A DNA stretch of 64,000 nucleotides from CAVOAK01 sp963664465 (GTDB lineage: Bacteria > Pseudomonadota > Alphaproteobacteria > UBA8366 > CAVOAK01), in assembly GCA_963664465.2 (NCBI GenBank), contig CAXXSU010000011.1, forward strand, positions 62,001-126,000, in the 5' to 3' direction. Below the pieces are notes generated by a model, which worked only from the letters and a program-made list of their open reading frames with translations, was not told the DNA's origin and did not search any database. Both the position numbers and the translations under genes were made by a program. Positions 9,581 through 18,634 of the stretch are shown here, one piece after another (position 1 is the stretch's first letter; every line of letters starts with the position of its first letter).

Positions 9581-10663
9581 CTAGCCCTCGGGCGGTGCCT
9601 CACGCCATGTCTTGAGGACATGCCGCGCCCGGATCGGATCGACGTGATAGAAGTATTCCATCGCTTCGCGGTACTTGGGCGATGTGCGAAACTGCGAATT
9701 CGAGCGACCTCCATGAAGGTAGAAAAAGATCTCGCTGAAGGTCATGGCATCGAAGCCAATCGCTTTGCAGGCGATTGCAAGTCCTTCCGCACCGGAATGA
9801 TAGAGCACGCGTCGGATTGCACTCGGCGGCAATACCGCATATCGCCCGAACTGAGTTTCAAAACGCCGAAAATCCTCTTCCCGAAGCAAGTTGAGCAGAA
9901 GACCTGAAGCGCGGCTGATCTGCGATCGACTCAGCACGGCTTCGTCTTTGGACCGTTCGCTGAGATCTAAGTCATACTCCTGCATTGCCTCCGTCATAGC
10001 CCTAGAGATCGCTTCCTCAACGTCACGCTGCTCAAGCTTGTACGCTGACACGATATATTGCCGCAGGGCGTCACCCACCCAGGCATACATTCGTTTGGCG
10101 AGATCAGCGGTGAGGTCTTGGCGGCGCACCAATGGCTCCCGATAGGCGCCAACATCACGGCTGGCCTCTACGAGTTCCTCAAGGAGTTGCGTCGAGAATT
10201 CAGCGCCCTCGTTGCGGAGCAGCGAAGCGATAACGACCGTGTCGTTTGTACGGATAAGTGCCTCGCTGATCATCGGCGAAACGGATTTTCGCTGCGAAAT
10301 CGGCAGACGGTGCTCGCGCGACTTTTCAGCGATCAGTTGGACAAGATCATCATCCAGCAAAACTCCGCTATGCGCCAGAATCGGAAATGCGACCTCAATT
10401 GATTCGTTCGCAAGCGCCAAAATCAGTTCATGCGGGGGATCGTCGCGTTCACTTAGATGCACGGCGAGTGTCTGGCGTACATGCATTTCGACGTCGCCTA
10501 CAAGAGCACGCAGGATGTTGAATACGTGCGCCAACTCGCGCTCGGTAAGATTCGCGTCGTCGGAGAAGCACAGCTTGCAGATATTCTCCGCCAACTCACC
10601 TCTGTTACGGCGGCTCCGCTCGCGTTTGATGTCCTCGAGCAGGATTACCAACGCCTTCTGCAT
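9581..10663 (-). CDS. DUF2336 domain protein (second paralogue)
   Basis: This 360-residue paralogue of the two other DUF2336 proteins shows the same blocks: LTERELAHVFNILRALVGD, VRQTLAVHLSERDDPPHELI, EHRLPISQRKSVSPMISEAL and FSEIFFYLHGGRSNSQFRTS with YFYHVDPIRARHVLKTWRE at the end. It starts with a shorter N-terminus (MQKALVILLEDIKRER). It sits between fliG and the first paralogue on the same strand. Its function is unknown; the conserved final block is shared by all three. Confidence 0.75.
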   Translation of the reverse strand: MQKALVILLEDIKRERSRRNRGELAENICKLCFSDDANLTERELAHVFNILRALVGDVEMHVRQTLAVHLSERDDPPHELILALANESIEVAFPILAHSGVLLDDDLVQLIAEKSREHRLPISQRKSVSPMISEALIRTNDTVVIASLLRNEGAEFSTQLLEELVEASRDVGAYREPLVRRQDLTADLAKRMYAWVGDALRQYIVSAYKLEQRDVEEAISRAMTEAMQEYDLDLSERSKDEAVLSRSQISRASGLLLNLLREEDFRRFETQFGRYAVLPPSAIRRVLYHSGAEGLAIACKAIGFDAMTFSEIFFYLHGGRSNSQFRTSPKYREAMEYFYHVDPIRARHVLKTWREAPPEG

Positions 10664-11043
10664 TATCCGACAATCCCCTCCTATTTATCGTCGAACTCGC
10701 GCTTATTAGCCGCAAATTTCAATAGCGAAGAACGCTATCAAATACCGCCCATTGCGGCTGACGCGAATAAGGCCATGACACCTGAGACCAAATCTCGATT
10801 TTTTACAGTGACGTGCGTCACAGGCCGCGCAACATTTTCATTCGGTGTACGAATTAGCATTCGGCCATGTGGCGGGTAATCAACATGTTGAAAGGACGGA
10901 TCGCAACTCGAGCACGCTGCCGATTTCGGCACGCTTGCAAAGAAGTCAGGATCGCAAATTCGCCAAAATAGACATCGCAAAGGGCACGCGGTGCGCCAGA
11001 CATAATGAAGTTAAATTGTGTGAGCGACGTTGCGATGGGGCAG
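10664..11043. other. Intergenic gap with a short palindrome
   Basis: The 380-nt gap between the fliG stop and a DUF2336 start holds a perfect palindrome, GTGACG-TG-CGTCAC, at 10808-10821, about 145 nt upstream of the DUF2336 start. It may be an operator. No gene is supported. Confidence 0.4.
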
Positions 11044-12060
11044 CTAGTAGACCAGCTCGTCGTCGCCCTTGCCTTCAGAGATGATGATCTCGCCGCGTGC
11101 GGCCAGATCCTTAGCCATCAGCACGATATCCTGCTGCGATTCATCGACGTCGCTCAGGCGCACCGGGCCCATGGCCTGCATATCCTCGCGCATGATCTTG
11201 GAGGCCCGCTCCGACATGTTCGAGAAGAACAGATCGGTCAGCGTCTCCGGCGCGCCCTTCAGCGCAATCGCCAGCTTGTCCTTGTCAACTGCCGGCAGCA
11301 ACGTCTGCACGCTGCTCGCATCGAGCTTGGAGAGGTCCTCAAAGGTGAACATCAGCGATTTGATGCGCTCCGCTGAATCCCGGTTGCGCTCCTCCAACGC
11401 CCCCAGAAAACGCGACTCCGACGCCCGGTCCAGGTTGTTGAAGATGTCCGCCATTACCTCATGGCTGTCCTGGCGCTGCGTACGCGCAAGATTGCTCATG
11501 AACTCCGTCCGCAGCGTCTTCTCAACCTCGTCAACAACATCCTTCTGCACCGCCTCCATGCGCAGCATCCGCATCACCACTTCCATCGCAAAACTCTCCG
11601 GCAGGCTGGTCAGAACGCGCGACGCATGGTCCGGCCGGATCTTCGTCAGAACAACCGCAACCGTCTGCGGATACTCGTTCTTCAGGTAGTTCGCCAGAAC
11701 CGCCTCGTTGACGTTGCCGAGCTTGTCCCACATCGTCCGGCCCGCCGGGCCGCGAAGCTCCTCCATGATGGTCGACGCGCGATCGCCGTCCATCACCTTC
11801 GCCAGCAATCGCTCCGTACTCTCAAAGCTGCCGACCAGCGAGCCGGTCGAGGATATCTGCTCCGCAAAATCGACAAACAGGCGCTCCAGGACGCTCGAAC
11901 TCACCTGACCAAGCGTCGACATCGCCGACGACAGCTCACGGATCTCCTCGTCGTCCATCAGCGCAAACAGCTGCTGCGCATGCTCCTCGCCAAGCGCCAT
12001 CACCAAAATCGCCGCCTTCTGCGGTCCCCTCAACGAGCGGTAGTCTTCACGTACACGCAT
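11044..12060 (-). CDS. fliG: Flagellar motor switch protein FliG
   Basis: FliG is the rotor protein that transmits torque between stators and the MS-ring and takes part in switching. The 338 residues have the family length. The N-terminal domain begins GPQKAAILVMALGEEHAQQLF. The middle domain carries YLKNEYPQTVAVVLTKIRPDHA, where the usual EHPQ motif reads EYPQ. The C-terminal domain has FTFEDLSKLDASSVQTLL (the torque-helix region with charged residues) and MREDMQAMGPVRLSDVDESQ. It follows fliL by 60 nt on the same strand. Confidence 0.97.
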   Translation of the reverse strand: MRVREDYRSLRGPQKAAILVMALGEEHAQQLFALMDDEEIRELSSAMSTLGQVSSSVLERLFVDFAEQISSTGSLVGSFESTERLLAKVMDGDRASTIMEELRGPAGRTMWDKLGNVNEAVLANYLKNEYPQTVAVVLTKIRPDHASRVLTSLPESFAMEVVMRMLRMEAVQKDVVDEVEKTLRTEFMSNLARTQRQDSHEVMADIFNNLDRASESRFLGALEERNRDSAERIKSLMFTFEDLSKLDASSVQTLLPAVDKDKLAIALKGAPETLTDLFFSNMSERASKIMREDMQAMGPVRLSDVDESQQDIVLMAKDLAARGEIIISEGKGDDELVY

Positions 12061-12120
12061 TCCCCAGTCCTTCCATGGCTCCGGCTATGAGCCAGCTTCC
12101 ACGCCTGGAACATTAGAAGA

Positions 12121-12654
12121 TTATTGGATTAGCAACTCCTTGAACAGCACATCCCGCACTATTGTCGGACGCGCAGCCTCATTTACACGCGCCAGCAATT
12201 CCTTGCGAACCCGCATCATCCCTTTTGTTCCTTCCAGTTCCTCGACCCGGAGTTCACGCAGGAAGGCATTTAGGCCGTCGATCACGCGCGGCATGGCGGC
12301 CATAAGCTCGGGTTCGTCCCCAGCGCGTTCAAGTTCGAGGCTCATGCGAATCTTCAAGAAGTACGATCGCCGGCTGCCGACAGCCAGATTGATCAACATT
12401 TCATCCATTTCGACGAAATGACCCGGTTCGAGTGGGTCATATACGTCTTCTTCCGCCTCACTCGATACACCCAGCAGCGGATCAACGACGCCACTAAAAT
12501 ATACGCCGGCCGCGGCACCACTCAAAACCAATATCGGAAGGCCAATCAGCAGTACGAGTTTGATAATTTTCTGACGGTTTGAACCGTCCGAAGATTCGTC
12601 ATCGGTGAGGTCCTCGTCATCACCGCCATCCTCGTCGTCGATATTGTCGCTCAC
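12121..12654 (-). CDS. fliL: Flagellar basal body-associated protein FliL
   Basis: FliL is a single-pass inner-membrane protein that stabilises stator units around the motor. The product has a cytosolic acidic start, one membrane helix (IIKLVLLIGLPILVLSGAAA, residues about 30-50) and a periplasmic stomatin-like domain: DEMLINLAVGSRRSYFLKIR, then MPRVIDGLNAFLRELRVEEL and a C-terminal TIVRDVLFKELLIQ. Its 177 residues fit the family. It is directly upstream of fliG, an arrangement seen in alphaproteobacterial flagellar clusters. Confidence 0.93.
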   Translation of the reverse strand: MSDNIDDEDGGDDEDLTDDESSDGSNRQKIIKLVLLIGLPILVLSGAAAGVYFSGVVDPLLGVSSEAEEDVYDPLEPGHFVEMDEMLINLAVGSRRSYFLKIRMSLELERAGDEPELMAAMPRVIDGLNAFLRELRVEELEGTKGMMRVRKELLARVNEAARPTIVRDVLFKELLIQ

Positions 12655-13059
12655 CCGGTCACCTCACACGGTCGTCGAACGCTGTTGATGCCAGCCAGGC
12701 TGGCAAGCCTCGTTATCTTAATCGTACTGGGCCAGCTGCTTGTTGATCAACTCCGCCGCCGCTTCAACATCGCCAGGACCAGCCGCGTCTTGCCAGGCCT
12801 GAATGACGCGGCGCGCGCGCTTTCGATCGATTACGTCGAAATAGCTGAGCGCCTTCTTATACTCCTCGGTCGTACGAAACATCGCGTTCTCCCGACCACC
12901 GTGAAGATGGAAGAAAGCCTCCGAGAATATCGTCCGTTCGAAACCGGCACCCTTGCACAGCACGGCGACGCCTGCATAACCAGTCTGGTGGAAAGCGAGA
13001 TCGACAACACTCGGCTGCAGACCAGACATCTGAACAAATGACAGTTCGAAGCGCTCTAG

Positions 13060-14644
13060 CAGTGTGTCGGACTTTGGGGAGATTTTCGGTTAGAATCTCG
13101 CCATGAGCAAATTTATCGACTGCGAGCGGAACCAGGCGTTTCTGCTTCCGCCCGATCTTCGGGACTGGATCCCGGAGGATGATCTGGCGCACTTCGTGAT
13201 CGAGGCGGTCGAGCGGGTCGAGATGAGCGCCTTCAAGGTCAACCATCGTGGCACCGGCTCGGCGCAGTATCACCCTCGGATGATGCTGGCGCTGTTGATC
13301 TATTGCTATGCCAACGGGATCTTCTCGAGCCGGCGGATCGAGCGCGCGACGCACCGCGATATCGGGGTGCGCTTCGTGGCCGCCAATGTCCATCCCGACC
13401 ATGACACGATCGCGACCTTTCGGCGCGACAACCTGGCGGCGTTTGGCGAGAGTTTCCTGCAGGTTCTGCTGCTGGCCAAGGAGTTGAAGCTTGTCAAGGT
13501 CGGGCTTGTCAGCGTCGACGGCAGCAAGTTCGAGGCCTCTGCGAGCAAGCACCGTTCGGTGACTTATGAGCGGGCGGGCGAGCTGATCGATCAGCTCAAG
13601 CTGGACATCGCGGATCTGATGGAGCGTGCCGCGGCGGCCGACGGCGAGGGTGAGGACGACCCCCAGGCGCTGCCCAAGGAGATCGCACGCAGGGAGGCCT
13701 TGTGCGATCGGCTGGATGCGGCGCGTCGGCGCCTCGAGGCTCGGGCCAAGGCGCGCGCCGAGGCCGAGCGGGCGGACTACGAGGCCAAGGTGGCGGCGCG
13801 CGAGACGCGCACCGGCCGGGCCAAGGGCAAGCACCCGAAGCCGCCCGACGAGACGCCGCGCGCCGACGAGCAGAGCAATCTGAGCGATCCGGACAGCCGG
13901 CTGATGCGCAAGAGCAAGCAGCACGAGTACCGCCAGGCCTATAACGCTCAAGCCGTGGTGGATGCCGGGGGCTCTCAGCTGATCGTGGGCGCCCGGGTCA
14001 CCAACTGCGCCAGCGACCGCAATGAGCTGGTGGCGGACATCGCGGCGATCCCGGCCGTTCTCGGCCGGCCCGCGACGGTGCTGGCGGACAACGGCTATGC
14101 CAACGGCGACGAGGTCGCGGCGCTTGCCGAGAGCGACATTGAGGCTCTGGTGGCGACCGGGTCGTCGGGCCGTCGGCGGCGCTACGACTTCCGCCCGGCC
14201 AAGACCGAGGTGCCGGTGAAGAAACCCAAGGCCGAATGGCTCAAAGTCATGGCCGCCAAGCTCGACAGCGAGGAAGGCCGTGCGCTGTACCGGCTGCGCC
14301 AGCAGACCGTCGAGCCGGTCTTCGGCATCATCAAGGCGGCCCTCGGCTTCACCGGATTCTCGCTGCGCGGCCTCGACAAGGTGGCCGGTGAGTGGGACCT
14401 GGTGGCGCTGTCCTACAACTGCAAGCGCCTGCACAAGCTCAAGCTGGAGAGGGCCTCGTGAGGGCGCTGTTGGCCCGACAGATCGATGCGAAAGCTCGAC
14501 CACGGCCCAGCAGCGCCGAAAATCGCCCGGCCATCGATCCATCCGAACCCATCCTCGCGGTTTCGCCGAACTTCGATCGCGCCACCGACAGACGACAGCC
14601 AAATCACTCAACACCGAATTCCGACCCTCAAGTCCGACAGACTG
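13060..14644 (+). mobile_element. IS1182-type insertion sequence, copy 1
   Basis: This 1585-bp element has imperfect terminal inverted repeats: left CAGTGTGTCGGACTTTGGGG, right end complementary to CAGTCTGTCGGACTTGAGGG. It is flanked by CTAG at 13056-13059 and 14645-14648. It is identical to copy 2 apart from one base that I noticed (G13899 against A17090). Confidence 0.93.
13103..14461 (+). CDS. IS1182-family transposase, copy 1
   Basis: This 452-residue DDE transposase starts MSKFIDCERNQAFLLPPDL. The N-terminal DUF772-like domain includes YHPRMMLALLIYCYANGIFS and SSRRIERATHRDIGVRFV. The catalytic core has VSVDGSKFEASASKHRS (first Asp), VLADNGYANGDEVA (second Asp) and QQTVEPVFGIIKAALGF (Glu). 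A Lys/Arg/Ala-rich coiled segment separates the first two. A long open frame on the opposite strand is a coding shadow. Confidence 0.95.
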   Translation: MSKFIDCERNQAFLLPPDLRDWIPEDDLAHFVIEAVERVEMSAFKVNHRGTGSAQYHPRMMLALLIYCYANGIFSSRRIERATHRDIGVRFVAANVHPDHDTIATFRRDNLAAFGESFLQVLLLAKELKLVKVGLVSVDGSKFEASASKHRSVTYERAGELIDQLKLDIADLMERAAAADGEGEDDPQALPKEIARREALCDRLDAARRRLEARAKARAEAERADYEAKVAARETRTGRAKGKHPKPPDETPRADEQSNLSDPDSRLMRKSKQHEYRQAYNAQAVVDAGGSQLIVGARVTNCASDRNELVADIAAIPAVLGRPATVLADNGYANGDEVAALAESDIEALVATGSSGRRRRYDFRPAKTEVPVKKPKAEWLKVMAAKLDSEEGRALYRLRQQTVEPVFGIIKAALGFTGFSLRGLDKVAGEWDLVALSYNCKRLHKLKLERAS

Positions 14645-14648
14645 CTAG

Positions 14649-16246
14649 CCCGCATTATTCACGCTTGGCGGCCGATTTGAGCGAGGCGAGCGGTATCGGC
14701 CGGGTTGACGGCGGCTTTCGGGGCGGGTTTTCGTTACGGGTTGGAGATTGACGTTCGAGGTTCATCCGGCGGCACGCGCCGCTAGGATCAGGGGCCTTGT
14801 GCGGCGATGGAGGCGGCCATCGCGATCAGGGCGTTGCGATATGGGTAGGCCGAGGGCAGGGCGATCTTGATGCGAGTGTTGAGCTCCTCGATGCGCACGG
14901 CGATCTTGAGGAATGCCCGTCGTAGCGTCTCGAACGTCGCGGTGCGCCACGGCGAGCGGCGGGGCGCGGTCCGGCGCAACTGATGCAGCAGCCAATAGGC
15001 GGCGGTGTGCAGGAACAGCCGGAACTGGTTGGCTTCCCATCGGTGACACGAGGTGCGGTCGGATTTGGTGTAGAGCTTGTGCTCCTTGATCATGTTTTCC
15101 ATCCGGCCACGGGCGCAATAGACCCTCTCGTAGAGCAATTTGGCGCGGCCCGGCAGGTTGGTGACGACGAAGCGGACATCCGTCCCCCTTGCGGTGGCCT
15201 CGACGCGGGCAACGACCTTGCGCTCGCGTGACCAGCTTTTGGCCTGGTAGCCGGTCTGGAAGAAACGGCGCACCTTGTCCTTGCCTGATTGCACCCGGCG
15301 CAGCGCCGCGTCCTCGCACCACGGCTGGCCGATCTCGCTCAGCCGGGCGTTGCCGGGAAGCCCGAGAATGTAGCCGTGGCCCTGATCCTCCAGCAGGTCC
15401 ATGACCTCGGGCGTGCCGTAATGGCCGTCGCCACGCACCGCGATCTCGACCCGGGGCCAATGGCGCCGGATGCGGCCGATGACGTGGCGCAAGACCCGCG
15501 CCGCCTCGTCACCAGATGGCCGCTTGCCCGGACGCAGCAGCGACAGCACCGGCTTGGCGGTCGCCGCGTCGAAGATGTGGATGGGCTGAAAGCAGTACTC
15601 GTCGTAATGGGCGTTGAACAGTGCCAGTTGCTGGCCGCCGTGGACGGCATCAGGGGTATCGTCAATGTCGAGCACGATGCGTTGGGGCACGCGCTCGAAG
15701 CTGTCGCAAAACAGATCGATCATCGTCAGCCCCATGCGCGCCAGTTCGCGCCATGATGGGGCGTTCTCGAGCCTGGACAAGGTCGGCTGCGACATCAGAT
15801 CGCGACCGCTCTCGGGCAGGCGACCACAGGCCAGCTTGAACGCCGGATCGAAGCGCAGCACGTCGAGGTCGTCGCAATCCTCGTATCCGCAGGCGATGGC
15901 GAACATGCGCGCCCCGATCATGTCGGCGTATGAGTGGGTGGTGCTCGCTGGATCGCGCGCATCGGACAGGCAACCGGCTAGGCGCGCGGCAAGGCCGAGA
16001 CGCTTCTCGATCTCGCGCAGCACCAGCACGCCGCCGTCCGACGACAGCCGGCCGCCGGCGAACCGGACGCACAGTTCCTTGTTCTCGACGGGTGACAGTC
16101 CGGGGAGATAGGCGGTAATCTCATCCATGGTGAGCCGGGTTTCCCTGTTGCCGTATGGTCTTGGCCAGACACCAGAATCATACGGAATCTCAACAGTTTA
16201 ATCCACGCTCACCACCTCTTTCACGCCGTGCCGTGAATAATCCGGG
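14649..16246 (-). mobile_element. IS1380-type insertion sequence, copy 1
   Basis: This 1598-bp element has ends CCCGCATTATTCACG and the complement of CCCGGATTATTCACG, flanked by CTAG on both sides. It sits exactly between the two IS1182 copies, at the CTAG that would separate them. It matches the copy at 21241-22838. Confidence 0.93.
14788..16128 (-). CDS. IS1380-family transposase, copy 1
   Basis: This 446-residue DDE transposase starts MDEITAYLPGLSPVENKELC. Family features include FAGGRLSSDGGVLVLREIEK, VLDIDDTPDAVHGGQQLALF with the first catalytic Asp, VRGDGHYGTPEVMDLLE with the second, and the YCARGRMENMIKEHK block with the Glu. The protein is the same as in the second copy. Confidence 0.95.
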   Translation of the reverse strand: MDEITAYLPGLSPVENKELCVRFAGGRLSSDGGVLVLREIEKRLGLAARLAGCLSDARDPASTTHSYADMIGARMFAIACGYEDCDDLDVLRFDPAFKLACGRLPESGRDLMSQPTLSRLENAPSWRELARMGLTMIDLFCDSFERVPQRIVLDIDDTPDAVHGGQQLALFNAHYDEYCFQPIHIFDAATAKPVLSLLRPGKRPSGDEAARVLRHVIGRIRRHWPRVEIAVRGDGHYGTPEVMDLLEDQGHGYILGLPGNARLSEIGQPWCEDAALRRVQSGKDKVRRFFQTGYQAKSWSRERKVVARVEATARGTDVRFVVTNLPGRAKLLYERVYCARGRMENMIKEHKLYTKSDRTSCHRWEANQFRLFLHTAAYWLLHQLRRTAPRRSPWRTATFETLRRAFLKIAVRIEELNTRIKIALPSAYPYRNALIAMAASIAAQGP

Positions 16247-16250
16247 CTAG

Positions 16251-17835
16251 CAGTGTGTCGGACTTTGGGGAGATTTTCGGTTAGAATCTCGCCATGAGCA
16301 AATTTATCGACTGCGAGCGGAACCAGGCGTTTCTGCTTCCGCCCGATCTTCGGGACTGGATCCCGGAGGATGATCTGGCGCACTTCGTGATCGAGGCGGT
16401 CGAGCGGGTCGAGATGAGCGCCTTCAAGGTCAACCATCGTGGCACCGGCTCGGCGCAGTATCACCCTCGGATGATGCTGGCGCTGTTGATCTATTGCTAT
16501 GCCAACGGGATCTTCTCGAGCCGGCGGATCGAGCGCGCGACGCACCGCGATATCGGGGTGCGCTTCGTGGCCGCCAATGTCCATCCCGACCATGACACGA
16601 TCGCGACCTTTCGGCGCGACAACCTGGCGGCGTTTGGCGAGAGTTTCCTGCAGGTTCTGCTGCTGGCCAAGGAGTTGAAGCTTGTCAAGGTCGGGCTTGT
16701 CAGCGTCGACGGCAGCAAGTTCGAGGCCTCTGCGAGCAAGCACCGTTCGGTGACTTATGAGCGGGCGGGCGAGCTGATCGATCAGCTCAAGCTGGACATC
16801 GCGGATCTGATGGAGCGTGCCGCGGCGGCCGACGGCGAGGGTGAGGACGACCCCCAGGCGCTGCCCAAGGAGATCGCACGCAGGGAGGCCTTGTGCGATC
16901 GGCTGGATGCGGCGCGTCGGCGCCTCGAGGCTCGGGCCAAGGCGCGCGCCGAGGCCGAGCGGGCGGACTACGAGGCCAAGGTGGCGGCGCGCGAGACGCG
17001 CACCGGCCGGGCCAAGGGCAAGCACCCGAAGCCGCCCGACGAGACGCCGCGCGCCGACGAGCAGAGCAATCTGAGCGATCCGGACAGCCAGCTGATGCGC
17101 AAGAGCAAGCAGCACGAGTACCGCCAGGCCTATAACGCTCAAGCCGTGGTGGATGCCGGGGGCTCTCAGCTGATCGTGGGCGCCCGGGTCACCAACTGCG
17201 CCAGCGACCGCAATGAGCTGGTGGCGGACATCGCGGCGATCCCGGCCGTTCTCGGCCGGCCCGCGACGGTGCTGGCGGACAACGGCTATGCCAACGGCGA
17301 CGAGGTCGCGGCGCTTGCCGAGAGCGACATTGAGGCTCTGGTGGCGACCGGGTCGTCGGGCCGTCGGCGGCGCTACGACTTCCGCCCGGCCAAGACCGAG
17401 GTGCCGGTGAAGAAACCCAAGGCCGAATGGCTCAAAGTCATGGCCGCCAAGCTCGACAGCGAGGAAGGCCGTGCGCTGTACCGGCTGCGCCAGCAGACCG
17501 TCGAGCCGGTCTTCGGCATCATCAAGGCGGCCCTCGGCTTCACCGGATTCTCGCTGCGCGGCCTCGACAAGGTGGCCGGTGAGTGGGACCTGGTGGCGCT
17601 GTCCTACAACTGCAAGCGCCTGCACAAGCTCAAGCTGGAGAGGGCCTCGTGAGGGCGCTGTTGGCCCGACAGATCGATGCGAAAGCTCGACCACGGCCCA
17701 GCAGCGCCGAAAATCGCCCGGCCATCGATCCATCCGAACCCATCCTCGCGGTTTCGCCGAACTTCGATCGCGCCACCGACAGACGACAGCCAAATCACTC
17801 AACACCGAATTCCGACCCTCAAGTCCGACAGACTG
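16251..17835 (+). mobile_element. IS1182-type insertion sequence, copy 2
   Basis: This second 1585-bp copy has the same orientation and ends as copy 1 and is flanked by CTAG at 16247-16250 and 17836-17839. Together with copy 1 and the IS1380 between them it forms a 4.8-kb array inside the DUF2336 gene. Confidence 0.93.
16294..17652 (+). CDS. IS1182-family transposase, copy 2
   Basis: This 452-residue protein is identical to copy 1 except for Gln in place of Arg in SDPDSQLMRK. The catalytic motifs are intact, so either copy could be active. Confidence 0.95.
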   Translation: MSKFIDCERNQAFLLPPDLRDWIPEDDLAHFVIEAVERVEMSAFKVNHRGTGSAQYHPRMMLALLIYCYANGIFSSRRIERATHRDIGVRFVAANVHPDHDTIATFRRDNLAAFGESFLQVLLLAKELKLVKVGLVSVDGSKFEASASKHRSVTYERAGELIDQLKLDIADLMERAAAADGEGEDDPQALPKEIARREALCDRLDAARRRLEARAKARAEAERADYEAKVAARETRTGRAKGKHPKPPDETPRADEQSNLSDPDSQLMRKSKQHEYRQAYNAQAVVDAGGSQLIVGARVTNCASDRNELVADIAAIPAVLGRPATVLADNGYANGDEVAALAESDIEALVATGSSGRRRRYDFRPAKTEVPVKKPKAEWLKVMAAKLDSEEGRALYRLRQQTVEPVFGIIKAALGFTGFSLRGLDKVAGEWDLVALSYNCKRLHKLKLERAS

Positions 17836-18634
17836 CTAGGTTGTCGTCCCGCAGGAAATCCATCAACTGGTCGGCGGCGCGGCGGATCCGCGAATCGCTC
17901 ATGAAGCGTACCGTACCCCTCGCGTTGCCGTCTTCATCGTCCGCATCGGCCTCCATGGCCTCCGACAGCGAACCGGCGATGAGGTTCTCCAGTTCACTCC
18001 GCTCGAACTCATAGCGCTGCCTAATCTGCTGCCGCTGCTCTTCATTAGCCCATACATATATGCGGCCTGCGTGTCCGCGCTCCAAGTCCTGACGCTCGAT
18101 AATCGGATCGCGAAAATCCGCAATCCACATACATTCGCTTATCAACCGCTTATACAAATCATCGCTCAACGCTGCACCATGGTTGTGTAGCAGTGTCGTA
18201 ATGATCTCCTGATCGTGTGTTTCAGCAAGCGCATCACAAATGGAAGAGCTGAGCGAAGACCGCTCGGCGATCGCCAATTGGTGTCCACGACTGTCATTTG
18301 CGATTAGGTCCAGCAGGATCTCGTCGCTGAGTTGCTGGCTCCACGCCAGGATCGGCGCCGCAACTTCGATTTCGTCTTCCGCAAGCATCAGAATGACATC
18401 TTGTGGAACGTCGTCGCGACCCGACAAATGTTCCGCCACCTTGTGCCGTGCAGGTACCCGCGCTTCACGCAACAAGGCCCGTAAGATTATGAAGACGTGG
18501 TCGCGTTCGCGCTCAGACAGCTTTACGCCGAAGCCAAAACAAAGTTCACCAAGCTGTTCGGTGAGTTTGTCCCGATCCTGCCCAGTCGGTCGCTGCGCAA
18601 AACCGTTGAGTAGCTCCGTCAGTTCGCGCTGCAT

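Larger units (their letters stand above)
12718..18634 (-). pseudogene. DUF2336 gene (third paralogue) split by IS insertions
   Basis: The 5' part (18634 down to 17836) encodes MQRELTELLNGFAQRP through MDFLRDDNL. The 3' part (13055 down to 12718) encodes ERFELSFVQMSGLQP through AAELINKQLAQYD. Between them lie 4.8 kb of insertion sequences. Removing 13056-17835, which leaves one CTAG, joins the halves as GAC AAC CTA GAG CGC and gives an uninterrupted 378-residue DUF2336 protein matching the 382-residue copy at 7993-9141. The gene was therefore intact until a recent insertion. As it stands, only a 271-residue truncated product could be made. It lies between fliL and the EAL-domain pseudogene on the same strand. 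Confidence 0.92.

Noticed and set aside
12857..14614. A 585-codon open frame antisense to the IS1182 transposase (and the equivalent at 16198-17805)
   Set aside because: It is the high-GC shadow of the transposase and carries no recognisable domain.
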